This document shows, one piece after another, positions 13,577 to 22,142 of a DNA stretch of 32,654 nucleotides. The position numbers and the translations under genes are program-made. The stretch lies in assembly GCF_000720325.1 (NCBI RefSeq), contig NZ_JOJM01000080.1, positions 1-32,654 on the forward strand, given 5' to 3'. Under the pieces are notes generated by a model. The model worked only from the letters and a program-made list of their open reading frames with translations, did not search any database and had not been told where the DNA came from. Each line of letters opens with the position of its first letter. Position 1 is the first letter of the stretch. Source of the stretch: Streptomyces sp. NRRL B-1347. Lineage in GTDB: Bacteria; Actinomycetota; Actinomycetes; Streptomycetales; Streptomycetaceae.

Positions 13577-15283
13577 TCACGCTGCCCACCAGACCGTCGT
13601 GTCGGGCGGTACGACGGCGCCCGCGGCGGACCCGGTCAACTCGGCTCCCGCCGGGTCCGAGTTGGCGCTGCTCAGGAGCAACCGGCCCGGAACGGGGAGC
13701 GTCACCGGACGGTCCATGAGGTTCACGGCGACGGTGACGCGGGCGTCGGCACCGCCGGGGCCGTCCACGGCGTGCCTGCGGAACAGGAGCACGCCGTCCG
13801 GGGATTCGAGCCACTCGACGGCCTCGCCCGCCCCGAGCGCCGGATGCGCGCGGCGCGCGGCGAGCGCGGCGCGGTACAGGGCAAGCGTCGAGCCCGGGTC
13901 GGCCTCCTGCGCCTCGACGGTGAGGTCCTTCCAGGCGGCGGGCTGCGGCAGCCAGCTCGGTCCGCCCTCGACGGGCCCGAAGCCGAACGGCGGCCTGCTC
14001 CCCGACCACGGCAGCGGCACCCGGCAGCCGTCGCGGGTGCCTTCCTGCCCCGCGCCGTCCCGGCCGGAGCCGCGGAAGAACGCCGGGTCCTGGCGCACCT
14101 CGTCGGGCAGGTCCGTGACCTCGGGCAGGCCGAGCTCCTCGCCCTGGTAGAGGTACGCCGAGCCGGGCAGCGCCAGCATGAGCAGCGTCGCGGCGCGCGC
14201 CCTGCGAAGGCCGCGTGCCGGGTCGTCGGCGGCCAGGCGCGTGGCGTGCCGGACCACGTCGTGGTTGGAGAGCACCCAGGTCGCGGGGGCGCCGACGGCG
14301 TTCATGGCGGCCAGTGAGCGGTCGATCACGGAACGCAGTGCCGCCGCGTCCCACTCCGTCGTCAGATAGGCGAAGTTGAAGGCCTGGTGCAGCTCGCCGG
14401 GGCGCAGGTACAGGGCGCTGCGCTCCACCGTCGGCGTCCAGGCCTCGGCGACGGCGACGCGCTCGCCGTCGTACGCGTCCAGGACGGCGCGCCAGTCGCG
14501 GTAGACCTCGTGCACGCCGTCCTGGTCGAAGTACGGCGTGGGCCGCACGCCGAGCAGCTTGACCTGTTCGCCGTGGCCGACGTCCGGCAGGCCCGGCGCC
14601 TTGACCAGGCCGTGCGCCACGTCGACGCGGAAGCCGTCGACGCCGAGGTCGAGCCAGAACCGGAGGACCGAGCGGAACTCCTCGCGCACCGCCGGGTGCT
14701 CCCAGTTGAAGTCGGGCTGCTCGGACGCGAAGAGGTGCAGGTACCACGCGCCGTCCGCGGTCCGGGTCCAGGCGGGCCCGCCGAACACCGACTCCCAGTC
14801 GTTCGGCGGCAGTTCGCCGTCCGCGCCCTTGCCGGGGCGGAAGTGGAACCGCTCCCGCAGCGGCGATCCGGGGCCGTCGGCGAGCGCCTGCCGGAACCAC
14901 TCGTGCCGGTCCGAGCAGTGGTTGGGCACGATGTCGACGATCACGCGCAGGCCGAGTCCGTGGGCCGCGCGCACCAGGTCGTCGGCGTCGGCGAGGGTCC
15001 CGAACACCGGGTCGACCGCGCGGTAGTCCGCGACGTCGTACCCGGCGTCGGCCTGCGGCGACGCGTAGAACGGCGAGAGCCACACGGCGTCGACGCCGAG
15101 CCGTCTCAGATGGGGGAGCCGGGCGGTGACGCCCGGCAGGTCGCCCATGCCGTCGCCGTTGGAGTCGGCGAAGCTGCGCGGGTACACCTGGTAGATGACC
15201 GCGTCGCGCCACCAGCCGGTGGGCGCGGCCGCGGTGGTGCGATCGGCGTCGTCGGCCGGTGCGTCGGTGAGGTGCTGGGTCAT
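13577..15283 (-). CDS. aglA: GH13 alpha-glucosidase
   Basis: The 568-residue cytosolic enzyme (no signal peptide) hydrolyses alpha-glucosidic bonds of maltose or maltodextrins. GH13 signatures in order: YQVYPRSFADSNGDGMGDL (31-49), region I DIVPNH (117-122), region II GFRVDVAHG with nucleophile Asp221, region III AEAW with acid/base Glu280, and region IV SNHDV with Asp342. A QGEELG motif lies further on and an all-beta domain C closes the protein. ATG at 15283 is backed by AAGGGA six bases upstream. It is the first gene of an apparent operon with malR. In S. coelicolor the related enzyme lies next to malEFG transport genes; none is present here. Confidence 0.9.
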   Translation of the reverse strand: MTQHLTDAPADDADRTTAAAPTGWWRDAVIYQVYPRSFADSNGDGMGDLPGVTARLPHLRRLGVDAVWLSPFYASPQADAGYDVADYRAVDPVFGTLADADDLVRAAHGLGLRVIVDIVPNHCSDRHEWFRQALADGPGSPLRERFHFRPGKGADGELPPNDWESVFGGPAWTRTADGAWYLHLFASEQPDFNWEHPAVREEFRSVLRFWLDLGVDGFRVDVAHGLVKAPGLPDVGHGEQVKLLGVRPTPYFDQDGVHEVYRDWRAVLDAYDGERVAVAEAWTPTVERSALYLRPGELHQAFNFAYLTTEWDAAALRSVIDRSLAAMNAVGAPATWVLSNHDVVRHATRLAADDPARGLRRARAATLLMLALPGSAYLYQGEELGLPEVTDLPDEVRQDPAFFRGSGRDGAGQEGTRDGCRVPLPWSGSRPPFGFGPVEGGPSWLPQPAAWKDLTVEAQEADPGSTLALYRAALAARRAHPALGAGEAVEWLESPDGVLLFRRHAVDGPGGADARVTVAVNLMDRPVTLPVPGRLLLSSANSDPAGAELTGSAAGAVVPPDTTVWWAA

Positions 15284-15544
15284 GAAGTCCCTTGCCGGTA
15301 CGGGGATCGACTGCGGTGCCCCGTTCCGCTCCGGAGGCACCGGACGCCTTGGTGAACGTCCGGCGGGAGGCGAAGGTCACGAGCGCGCGGGCGTGGCGCG
15401 GGCCGTGCGAGCGTCACCGATAAGGGGCGCACAGATGCCATGCGCTCCCCAGGAACGTGCGGGAGCGCTAGCGTGGACGGGCGATCCGAGCGTGCCGTGG
15501 GGCCGCCGCCGTCATCGCTCCGGGGGGCCGTCCACTTGAGCGTC

Positions 15545-17269
15545 ATGGAGAACGTCAGGGGCCACGAAGAAGCGACCAGACCGGGTGTCACCACGGTCCT
15601 GGTCGTCGACGACGTGCCCGCGAGCCGGTACGCCCTCGGTGCGGTCCTGCGCCGGGCCGGGCACCGCGTGCTGCTCGCCGGGAGCGCGGCCGAGGCCCTC
15701 CTCGCGCTCGACGCCCGGCTGCGCGCGGGCGAACTGCCCGACGTGGCGCTCGTCGACGTCGGCCTGCCCGACATGAGCGGCTACGACCTGTGCCGCCGCA
15801 TGAAGGAGTCGCCGACGACCGCGGCCCTGCCCGTCGTGCACTTCTCCGCCGTCGCGCACGGCTCCCTCGACCGCTGCCGGGGCCTCGACGCGGGCGCCGA
15901 GGCCTATCTGACCGTGCCCGCCGAGCCGGAGGAGATCCAGGCGGTGGTGCGCGCCGCCACCCGCGGCGCCCGGCGCCGCAGCGCGGCCACGACCCGGGCG
16001 GGCCGCCTCACGCTGCTCGCCGAGGCCGTCCTCGACATCCAGTCCGCGGGCTGCCCCGGCGAGCTCGCGGACACCGCCGCCACCCAGGCGGCCCGGCTCA
16101 GCGGCACGCCCGCCGCGGCCTTCGTGCTCGACGACGAGGGCGAGATGCACCGCGGCCTCTCCCGCCGCCGGGCCGTCACGGCCCTTCCCGACCGGGGCGC
16201 GCACGACGCCGTGGCCCGGCTGATGCGCAGCCTGATGTCCGGCAGGACCGGCGCCCACAGCACGGTCATCCCCGCCCCCGTCTGGCCCTCCGGGTTCTTC
16301 GGAGCGGGCCCCTTCGAGCCGGCCCCGGACGTCCTGGAGCCGTACCCGGACACCCGCGCGGGCAACGGCCACGGCGGCGACCACGCCTACGACGACCCCC
16401 TCGGCGCCCCGCCCGACGGCGCGCTGCTCGCCCTCGCGCGCACGCGCGACGACCACGCCCCGGTGTGTCTTGCGGCCCCCGCCCACGCGCGTGACCACGC
16501 CACCGAGCTCACCCGCCTCGCCCACGCCACCGCACGCGTCGCGGAGCAGCTGTTCATGTACGAGAAGGAACGCCACGTCGCCCTCACCCTCCAGCGCAGC
16601 TTCCTGCCGGCTCGGCTGCCGCGCACACCGGGCGCGGAGGTCGAGGTCCGCTACGAACCGGCCTCGCGGCAGGCGGAGATCGGCGGCGACTTCTACGCGG
16701 CGCTCTCCACGCCCCGGGGCGTGCTCACCGTCATCGGCGACGTCGCGGGCCACTCCCTGGACGCGGCCACGGTGATGGTCGAGCTGCGCCACGCGCTGCG
16801 CGCCTACTGCGTGGAGGACCCGGACCCCGGCGGGCTCACCGAGCGCCTCGACCGCATGCTCCAGCGCTACTACCCGGACATCACGGCCACCCTGTGCCTG
16901 GCGCTCGTCGACCCGGCGACGGGCCGCGCCCGGGTGGCCAACGCCGGGCACATCCCGCCCCTCGTCGTCCACGACACCGGTACGGCCGACTACGTCAGGG
17001 CGCGGGGCCCGCTGCTCGGCCTCGGCCTGCCGCGGCCGGAGCCCGCCGAGGTGCGCCTCACGCCCGCGGACCGCCTCCTGATGGTCACCGACGGCCTGAT
17101 CGAGACGCGCGGCACGGACCTCGCCGTGTCCATGGAGCACCTGCGCGTCGCCGCAGCGGGCGCCCCGCACGGCGTGACGGCCCTGTGCGACACGCTCATC
17201 GAGTGCTTCGACCGCGAACGGGACGACGACATCGCGCTGTTGGCGCTGCGCCTCACCGGCGAGGACTGA
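15545..17269 (+). CDS. Receiver-PP2C (RsbU-like) serine phosphatase
   Basis: The 574-residue protein has an N-terminal response-regulator receiver domain (about 16-140), a middle region that may be a degenerate GAF sensor (about 160-355), a short coiled-coil linker (ERHVALTLQRSFLPARLP) and a C-terminal PP2C phosphatase (about 385-570) with IGGDFYAAL, GDVAGHSLDAA, NAGHIPPLVV, MVTDGLIETRG and DDDIALLAL. RsbU-type phosphatases dephosphorylate anti-sigma antagonists, so a role in sigma-factor partner switching is likely. The receiver has acidic pair Asp22/Asp23 and phospho-acceptor Asp71, but the conserved Lys is Val124. No kinase gene is adjacent. ATG at 15545 was chosen; a TTG at 15536 is an alternative. 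Confidence 0.88.
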   Translation: MENVRGHEEATRPGVTTVLVVDDVPASRYALGAVLRRAGHRVLLAGSAAEALLALDARLRAGELPDVALVDVGLPDMSGYDLCRRMKESPTTAALPVVHFSAVAHGSLDRCRGLDAGAEAYLTVPAEPEEIQAVVRAATRGARRRSAATTRAGRLTLLAEAVLDIQSAGCPGELADTAATQAARLSGTPAAAFVLDDEGEMHRGLSRRRAVTALPDRGAHDAVARLMRSLMSGRTGAHSTVIPAPVWPSGFFGAGPFEPAPDVLEPYPDTRAGNGHGGDHAYDDPLGAPPDGALLALARTRDDHAPVCLAAPAHARDHATELTRLAHATARVAEQLFMYEKERHVALTLQRSFLPARLPRTPGAEVEVRYEPASRQAEIGGDFYAALSTPRGVLTVIGDVAGHSLDAATVMVELRHALRAYCVEDPDPGGLTERLDRMLQRYYPDITATLCLALVDPATGRARVANAGHIPPLVVHDTGTADYVRARGPLLGLGLPRPEPAEVRLTPADRLLMVTDGLIETRGTDLAVSMEHLRVAAAGAPHGVTALCDTLIECFDRERDDDIALLALRLTGED

Positions 17270-17290
17270 CCCGCCGACGGGGCCGGGGCG

Positions 17291-17998
17291 CTAGGACGGC
17301 AGCACGGCGGGCGGCGCGAGCGCGGCGAGGCGGGACAGCAGGTCCGCGAACGGGCCGTCGGCCGGCTCCTCGGCGAGGACCTGCCCCAGCAGCTCGGCCA
17401 TCTCCGGGTCGTACGCGGCGCTGACCGCGGCCAACGCCGCGAAGTCGTGCACGAGTTGCAGCTCCAGCTCGGCCCGCGGAATGCGGCGGCCGTCCAGCCA
17501 GATCAGGGCGGTGGACTCGGCGAGCGAGATCCAGGAGCGCACCACGAGCTCCAGGCGCGCGGGCGGCGCGGCGATGCCCAGATGCGCGACGATCTGGTCG
17601 TACGCGGCCTGCCGCACCGAGTCGATGAGGGCGTTCGTCGTGGAGGAGCCGACGGCCGGGCCGCCGCGCATCAGCGCGTAGAAGCCCGGCCCGTGCTCGT
17701 CGACGAAGCCGAAGAACCGGCCCGTCACCCGCAGCAGGCGGGCGCCGAGCGGCCCCTCGCGCGGCTCCACGAACCGCTCGGCCAGCTCGTCGGCGGCGCG
17801 CTTCAGGGCGGCCTCGTACAGGCTGAGCTTGCCGGGGAAGTAGTGGTACACGAGCGGGCGCGAGATGCCCGCGGCCGAGGCTATCTCGTCGATGGAGACG
17901 TCCTCGGGCGAGCGATGGCTGAACAGTTCGAGCGCGACCCCGATCAGCTGCTCCCGCCGCTCCTCCACACCCATCCTGCGCCGCGTCCCCGTAGTCAT
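17291..17998 (-). CDS. TetR/AcrR-family regulator
   Basis: The 235-residue regulator has an N-terminal TetR helix-turn-helix (about residues 14-60, with LIGVALELFSHRSPEDVSID and AAGISRPLVYHYFPGKLSLY) and a helical ligand-binding domain. It is the last gene of a same-strand set with the flavin reductase and the PF10118 protein; the 74-base gap before it contains its own TAGAGT -10 box (18005-18010) six bases from the ATG, so it may also be transcribed separately as a leaderless mRNA. It probably represses its upstream neighbours and itself; the ligand is unknown, though hydrophobic ligands are common in this subfamily. Confidence 0.92.
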   Translation of the reverse strand: MTTGTRRRMGVEERREQLIGVALELFSHRSPEDVSIDEIASAAGISRPLVYHYFPGKLSLYEAALKRAADELAERFVEPREGPLGARLLRVTGRFFGFVDEHGPGFYALMRGGPAVGSSTTNALIDSVRQAAYDQIVAHLGIAAPPARLELVVRSWISLAESTALIWLDGRRIPRAELELQLVHDFAALAAVSAAYDPEMAELLGQVLAEEPADGPFADLLSRLAALAPPAVLPS

Positions 17999-18004
17999 GC
18001 GAAC

Positions 18005-18010
18005 ACTCTA
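18005..18010 (-). promoter_or_regulatory. -10 box of the tetR gene
   Basis: TAGAGT (minus strand) ends six bases before the tetR ATG at 17998, suggesting a leaderless transcript. A good -35 box is not seen. Confidence 0.4.
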
Positions 18011-18072
18011 CCGATCCGGCCGGGGCATGAACGGAGGCCCCCGCTCCGCCCGTTCGCCGCCGGGGCGCGCGG

Positions 18073-19158
18073 TCACAGGTCGAGGACGATCCGCTCGCCG
18101 CGCGCCCGGGACACGCAGATCAGCATCGAGTCGCCCCGCTCGCCGTCGGTGAGGAGCTCGTCCCGGTGGTCGATCTCGCCCTCCAGGACCCGCTGTTGGC
18201 AGGTGCCGCAGAAGCCCTGCTCGCAGGAGTACGGCGTGCTCGGCAGCTCCGCGCGGACGGCGGCGAGCACCGTGGTGTCCGCGCCGACGGCCACCGTGCG
18301 GCCGCTGCGGCGCAGTTCGACCTCGAAGGCGCCGCTCCCGCCCGCGGGGGCGCGGGGCGCGAACCGCTCCAGGTGCGGCGGCCTTTCCTCGGGCAGCGCG
18401 GCCGTGACGGCGGCCATGAGCCCTTCGGGCCCGCACACGTACACGGCGGCGCCCCGGTCCGCGGCACCGGCGAGGAACGCGGTGACGTCCGGCCGCCCGG
18501 CCTCGTCCTCGGCGACGACGGTGACCCGCTCGCCGCCGGCCTCCTCCACCTCGTCGAGGAAGGGCAGGGAGGCCCGGCTCCGCCCGCAGTACAGCAGCCG
18601 CCAGTCGGCGCCCGCGGCCTCGACGGCCCGGATCATGGGCAGCACCGGGGTGATCCCGATGCCGCCCGCGACGAACACGTACGCGGGGGCGTCCGCGACC
18701 AGCGGGAAGCGGTTGCGCGGCCCGCGCACCTCGACCTCCGCGCCCTCGCGCAGCTCGTCGTGCACCTCGCGCGACCCGCCCCTGCCGCCCTCGTCCGCGC
18801 CGATCCTGCGGGTGGCGATCGTGTACGCGGACGGGTCGCCGGGGTCGCCGCACAGCGAGTACTGCCGTACGAGGCCCGACGGCAGGACGAGGTCCACATG
18901 GGCGCCCGGCTCCCAGGCGGGCAACGCCCGCCCCTCCAGGCGCAGTCGGACGACGCCGTCGGCGACCGGCTCGTGGCGGGCGACGCGAAGGCGCAGCGCC
19001 CGCGAGCGCGGCTGCCCCGAGACGGGCGTCTCAAGGGCGGGCAGCGGCCACAGCGGCGAGCCGTCGATGCGGCGGCGCAGGGCGCGCCTGGTCCGCCCGG
19101 CGAGCAGGGCGGCGCCGGTGACGAGCAGGGCGGCGCGGGCGGTGCGGGGCAGCGGCAT
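18073..19158 (-). CDS. Flavin reductase with C-terminal [2Fe-2S] ferredoxin domain
   Basis: The 361-residue electron-transfer protein starts with a short hydrophobic segment (residues 7-21) and a basic stretch, so it may be membrane-associated. A flavin domain follows with RQYS (98-101), then an NAD domain with GGIGITP (165-171) and CGPEG (242-246), then a plant-type ferredoxin domain with Cys312, Cys317, Cys320 and Cys348 (C-x4-C-x2-C-x27-C). This is the design of reductases that feed electrons to oxygenases. ATG at 19158 gives no overlap; GTG at 19164 would give a GTGA overlap with the stop of the upstream gene. Either way it is translationally close to the PF10118 gene, whose product is its likely electron acceptor. 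Confidence 0.92.
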   Translation of the reverse strand: MPLPRTARAALLVTGAALLAGRTRRALRRRIDGSPLWPLPALETPVSGQPRSRALRLRVARHEPVADGVVRLRLEGRALPAWEPGAHVDLVLPSGLVRQYSLCGDPGDPSAYTIATRRIGADEGGRGGSREVHDELREGAEVEVRGPRNRFPLVADAPAYVFVAGGIGITPVLPMIRAVEAAGADWRLLYCGRSRASLPFLDEVEEAGGERVTVVAEDEAGRPDVTAFLAGAADRGAAVYVCGPEGLMAAVTAALPEERPPHLERFAPRAPAGGSGAFEVELRRSGRTVAVGADTTVLAAVRAELPSTPYSCEQGFCGTCQQRVLEGEIDHRDELLTDGERGDSMLICVSRARGERIVLDL

Positions 19159-19160
19159 GG

Positions 19161-20081
19161 TCACGCGGCTCCGTTCGCGCGGGCCTCGGCGGCGGTGGCG
19201 GCGGGGGACGAGGCGAGGTAGGCCACGGCCTGTGCGGTACTGCCCTCCTGGGAGGGGTGGTAGGAGCGGCTCAGATACCGGGGGATGGAGCGGACCATGG
19301 CCCCGGTGGTGGGCAGCGTGCCCGCGCGTCCGCTCCGGTGGAAGTCCTTGAAGGTCGCCCTGGCCGCCCCGGGGCCGAGCGTCGGGTCGTTCTCCATGAA
19401 GAAGCGGGCCCCGCGCTGCCACAGGAACACGAGCGCGGTGAACGCGGTGGCCCAGGTGCGCACCCGGCGCCGGTAGCAGCCGTCGACGTGCATGAACAGG
19501 TCGAAGGCGACGGAGCGGTGCTCGACCTCCTCGGCGCCGTGCCAGCGCAGCAGGTCCAGCATCGTGGGGTCGGCGCCCCGCCGGTCCAGCTCCCGCGCGT
19601 TCAGGACCCAGTCGCCGAGGAAGGCGGTGTAGTGCTCGATGGCCGCGATGATCGCGACCCGCTCCAGGAGCCACCAGCGGCGGGCCCGGCCCGGCGGCAG
19701 GGTGCGGTCGCCGAGCAGCTTCTCGAAGAGCCAGTCGACCTGCGCGGTGTACGGGGTGGGGTCGAGCCCCTGCTCCCGCAGGTGCGGCAGGACCTCGTCG
19801 TGGGCCTGGGAGTGCATGGCCTCCTGGCCGATGAACCCGATGACGTCCGCGCGCAGTCGCTCGTCGCGGATGAGGGGGAGCACCTGCTTGTACACGTGCA
19901 CGAACCAGCGCTCTCCCGCGGGCAGCAGGAGGTGCAGGACGTTGATCGTGTGGGTGCTGAAGGGGTCGCCCGGGAGCCAGTGGAGGGGCGTCTCCGCCCA
20001 GGAGAAGGAGACGTTGCGGGCCTTGAGCGGTATGTGCTCGGAGGCGACGGGCTGGGGGAGCCGGGCCTTCGTATTAGACAT
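19161..20081 (-). CDS. PF10118 'metal-dependent hydrolase', probable diiron oxygenase
   Basis: The 306-residue helical protein matches the family annotated as metal-dependent hydrolase (PF10118/COG3687). The sequence carries a complete carboxylate-diiron residue set: Glu57, Glu87-x2-His90 (with His94), Glu149 (followed by His150) and Glu185-x2-His188 (with His181), spaced like the four helices of a ferritin-like diiron oxygenase. The next gene, only 2 bases away, encodes a [2Fe-2S] flavin reductase, the usual electron donor to such enzymes. I therefore infer an O2-dependent hydroxylase, desaturase or N-oxygenase rather than a hydrolase; the substrate is unknown. ATG at 20081 was chosen; no strong ribosome site is seen, and the in-frame extension to 20141 is unsupported. 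Confidence 0.85.
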   Translation of the reverse strand: MSNTKARLPQPVASEHIPLKARNVSFSWAETPLHWLPGDPFSTHTINVLHLLLPAGERWFVHVYKQVLPLIRDERLRADVIGFIGQEAMHSQAHDEVLPHLREQGLDPTPYTAQVDWLFEKLLGDRTLPPGRARRWWLLERVAIIAAIEHYTAFLGDWVLNARELDRRGADPTMLDLLRWHGAEEVEHRSVAFDLFMHVDGCYRRRVRTWATAFTALVFLWQRGARFFMENDPTLGPGAARATFKDFHRSGRAGTLPTTGAMVRSIPRYLSRSYHPSQEGSTAQAVAYLASSPAATAAEARANGAA

Positions 20082-20098
20082 GGCGTCAATGTACGGCC

Positions 20099-20120
20099 GG
20101 GTAACCCCGTGGGTACACCC
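20099..20120. promoter_or_regulatory. Possible TetR operator
   Basis: Two adjacent palindromic units, GGGT-A-ACCC and GGGT-AC-ACCC, lie 18-39 bases upstream of the PF10118 start. Their position in the promoter of the operon that encodes a TetR regulator makes an operator plausible; nothing else supports it. Confidence 0.3.
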
Positions 20121-20136
20121 CTCGGCGGGGGCTTTT

Positions 20137-20164
20137 CCCACCCGCCCCGAAGCGGGCGGGTGGG
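20137..20164 (-). terminator. Hairpin terminator after the sigma-like gene
   Basis: A perfect 11-bp inverted repeat (20137-20147 and 20154-20164; arm CCCACCCGCCC) with a 6-base loop lies 14 bases beyond the stop codon of the minus-strand gene at 20179. There is no clear U-tract on that strand, as is common in Streptomyces. It separates that gene from the PF10118 operon. Confidence 0.7.
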
Positions 20165-20178
20165 GTGCGCGCCGTCGG

Positions 20179-22131
20179 CTAGTGGAGGACGGTCAGCTCG
20201 GTGTCGTCGGCGAGACGCGCGGTCAGTTGGAGACGTTCGCCCTGCTTCGCAGGCAGTGCGGCCACGTGGCCGGTCACCGGCTCGCGGCCCGAGACCCGCA
20301 CCGATGCCACGTCCTCGCTGCCCGCGGCAAGGACGTACCAACTCCCCGTACGGGCCTTCCACAACACGCCCGCGAGCACGCGCGGCTCCCGCTCGCCGCA
20401 GGCGGGCGAGTTCTCCGCCTTGGCTGCGACGGCGCCCGCCGCGGCGCCGGGCGTCACGACCTGGGCGAGGGCCTGGCTCCCGGCGCCCCGCCACGTCTCC
20501 GCGCGGGTGCACAGCCACCGCGCCCGGCCGCTGCCGTCGGGCAGGTCCTGGCGGGCGTACTGCCAGGCGTTGACGGACCGGACGCCGTGCGACCGCGCGG
20601 CGGCGAGGGAGCACGCGGTCCGCTCCCAGTCGGCGGCGCGGGCGTCGCGGGGCGCGGTGGGCCGGCCCGCGGTGAGGCGGGCGGGGGTGAGCTCGCCGAG
20701 GTCGGTGGAGAGCCGCGTGGCGCCGTCCGCCTCGCGCAGCTGGAGCGCGTTCCAGGACCGGCAGTCGCCCGCGAGCGCCGGGCTCGCGAAGGGCGCGGTG
20801 ACGCCGTCGGCGCCGCGCCGCAGCCGGGTGGCGGCGGCGCTCGGCTTGAGCAGGTCGAGGACGGCGGCGGAGCGCACCCAAGGGGCCGTCAGATAGCGGA
20901 CGTTGCCGTCGGAGCGGCCGAGCACGACCGCGCCGGAGTCGGCGGCGGTGGCGCCGTCGACCCGTGCGAAGTCGAGCGCGGCGCCGCTGGTGCCGTCCTT
21001 GGGCTCGGCGTACCGCACCACGCGCAGGCCGTCGTGGAGGAGGACCACGCGCGCGGCGTCGACCTCGCCCGCGAAGAGGAGCTGCGCGGGCCCGGGCGGC
21101 GCCCCGGCCGCCGTGCCGGGCGTCGCCGACACCCGTACGGACTTGCCGGGCCGCGCCCACACCGCGAGGGCGCGGCGCAACAGGGCGGTGTCGCCGACGA
21201 GTTCGCCGCGCGCGGGCCACACGGTGAAGTCGGTGCGCGGGGACCGCTGCCAGGCGGTGGGCGTGGCCTTCGTCAGCTTGGCGGGGTCGAGCGCGGCCTC
21301 GGCGGCCGGGTTCTTCGCGTACGGGGGCGCGGCGGCGCCGTCCGGGCCCCAGCCGTCGCCCGGCATGCCGAGCAGCGCCCCGCAGACCAGGGCGGCCGCG
21401 GCGGCGACGGCCGCGGCCCGCAGGTGCTGCCTGCGCCGCATCAGGTCGGTGGGCCTGGCCTGGAGCGAGCACGGGTCGAACTCGGGCGACTCCAGGAGCG
21501 CGTACAGGGCCTCGACGCCGTCGGCCTCGGTGAGCGCGGTGTCCGCGTCGGCGACCCCGGCGGCGTCGAGGGCGCGGCGCACCTCGTCGTCCCCGAGCCG
21601 TTCGAGGCCGCGCAGCACGTAGGCCGCGCGTGCCGGTCCTGACAGGGCAGAGAGCCGCTGGTCCAGGGCGAGTTCGTCGGCGCCGCCGGAGCGCGGGAAC
21701 AGCCGCAGGCCCCACACCTGTGGCAGCAGCGGCGGCAGCTGGGACCGCTTGGGCCACGCCCGGCGCCGGAGCGGCAGGCCCGCTTCGAGGGCGGCGCGCA
21801 GCACTTGGCGGCGTACGTAGGCGTAGCCGGGGTCGGCGCCCCGGCCGGGGCCGCGCTGGTCCGGCACCACCGCCGTCTGCGTGCGGCCGCGGGGCAGCGC
21901 CCGCTGGACGAGCGCGTGCGCGGTCAGGACCCGGCGGTTGCGGCCGAGGCCGGGCGGCAGGACCAGGTAGGCGAGGCGGACCAGACGGGGGTAGTGCTCG
22001 ACGAGGGCGGCTTCGGCCTGCTCGACGTCGACGACGGACCTGCCGGGGCCGGTGTCCCCGGCCCCTCCGGTCGGCGCTGCGGCTTTCGTGGACTGCGATG
22101 ACGACACGTTCAGCAGAACGAGCGAGCGCAC
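20179..22131 (-). CDS. Membrane protein with degenerate ECF-sigma-like N-terminus
   Basis: I do not recognise the whole 650-residue product. Residues 37-115 (EAALVEHYPRLVRLAYLVLP, then a basic helix around YAYVRRQVLRAAL) resemble region 2 of an ECF sigma factor, and residues 152-200 (LDQRLSALSGPARAAYVLRG, DDEVRRALDAAG) resemble region 4, but both are divergent. A single transmembrane helix follows (about 237-256). The rest (about 257-650) would be extracytoplasmic: it has scattered Trp, four or so Cys (as in GDCRSWN, ERTACSL, ARWLCTR, SPACGER) and ends in a beta-rich stretch. GTG at 22131 is taken as the start; GTG at 22107 is an alternative. It follows the TPR gene by 11 bases, so the two form an operon. 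Confidence 0.65.
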   Translation of the reverse strand: MRSLVLLNVSSSQSTKAAAPTGGAGDTGPGRSVVDVEQAEAALVEHYPRLVRLAYLVLPPGLGRNRRVLTAHALVQRALPRGRTQTAVVPDQRGPGRGADPGYAYVRRQVLRAALEAGLPLRRRAWPKRSQLPPLLPQVWGLRLFPRSGGADELALDQRLSALSGPARAAYVLRGLERLGDDEVRRALDAAGVADADTALTEADGVEALYALLESPEFDPCSLQARPTDLMRRRQHLRAAAVAAAAALVCGALLGMPGDGWGPDGAAAPPYAKNPAAEAALDPAKLTKATPTAWQRSPRTDFTVWPARGELVGDTALLRRALAVWARPGKSVRVSATPGTAAGAPPGPAQLLFAGEVDAARVVLLHDGLRVVRYAEPKDGTSGAALDFARVDGATAADSGAVVLGRSDGNVRYLTAPWVRSAAVLDLLKPSAAATRLRRGADGVTAPFASPALAGDCRSWNALQLREADGATRLSTDLGELTPARLTAGRPTAPRDARAADWERTACSLAAARSHGVRSVNAWQYARQDLPDGSGRARWLCTRAETWRGAGSQALAQVVTPGAAAGAVAAKAENSPACGEREPRVLAGVLWKARTGSWYVLAAGSEDVASVRVSGREPVTGHVAALPAKQGERLQLTARLADDTELTVLH

Positions 22132-22142
22132 CGACGGTCACT

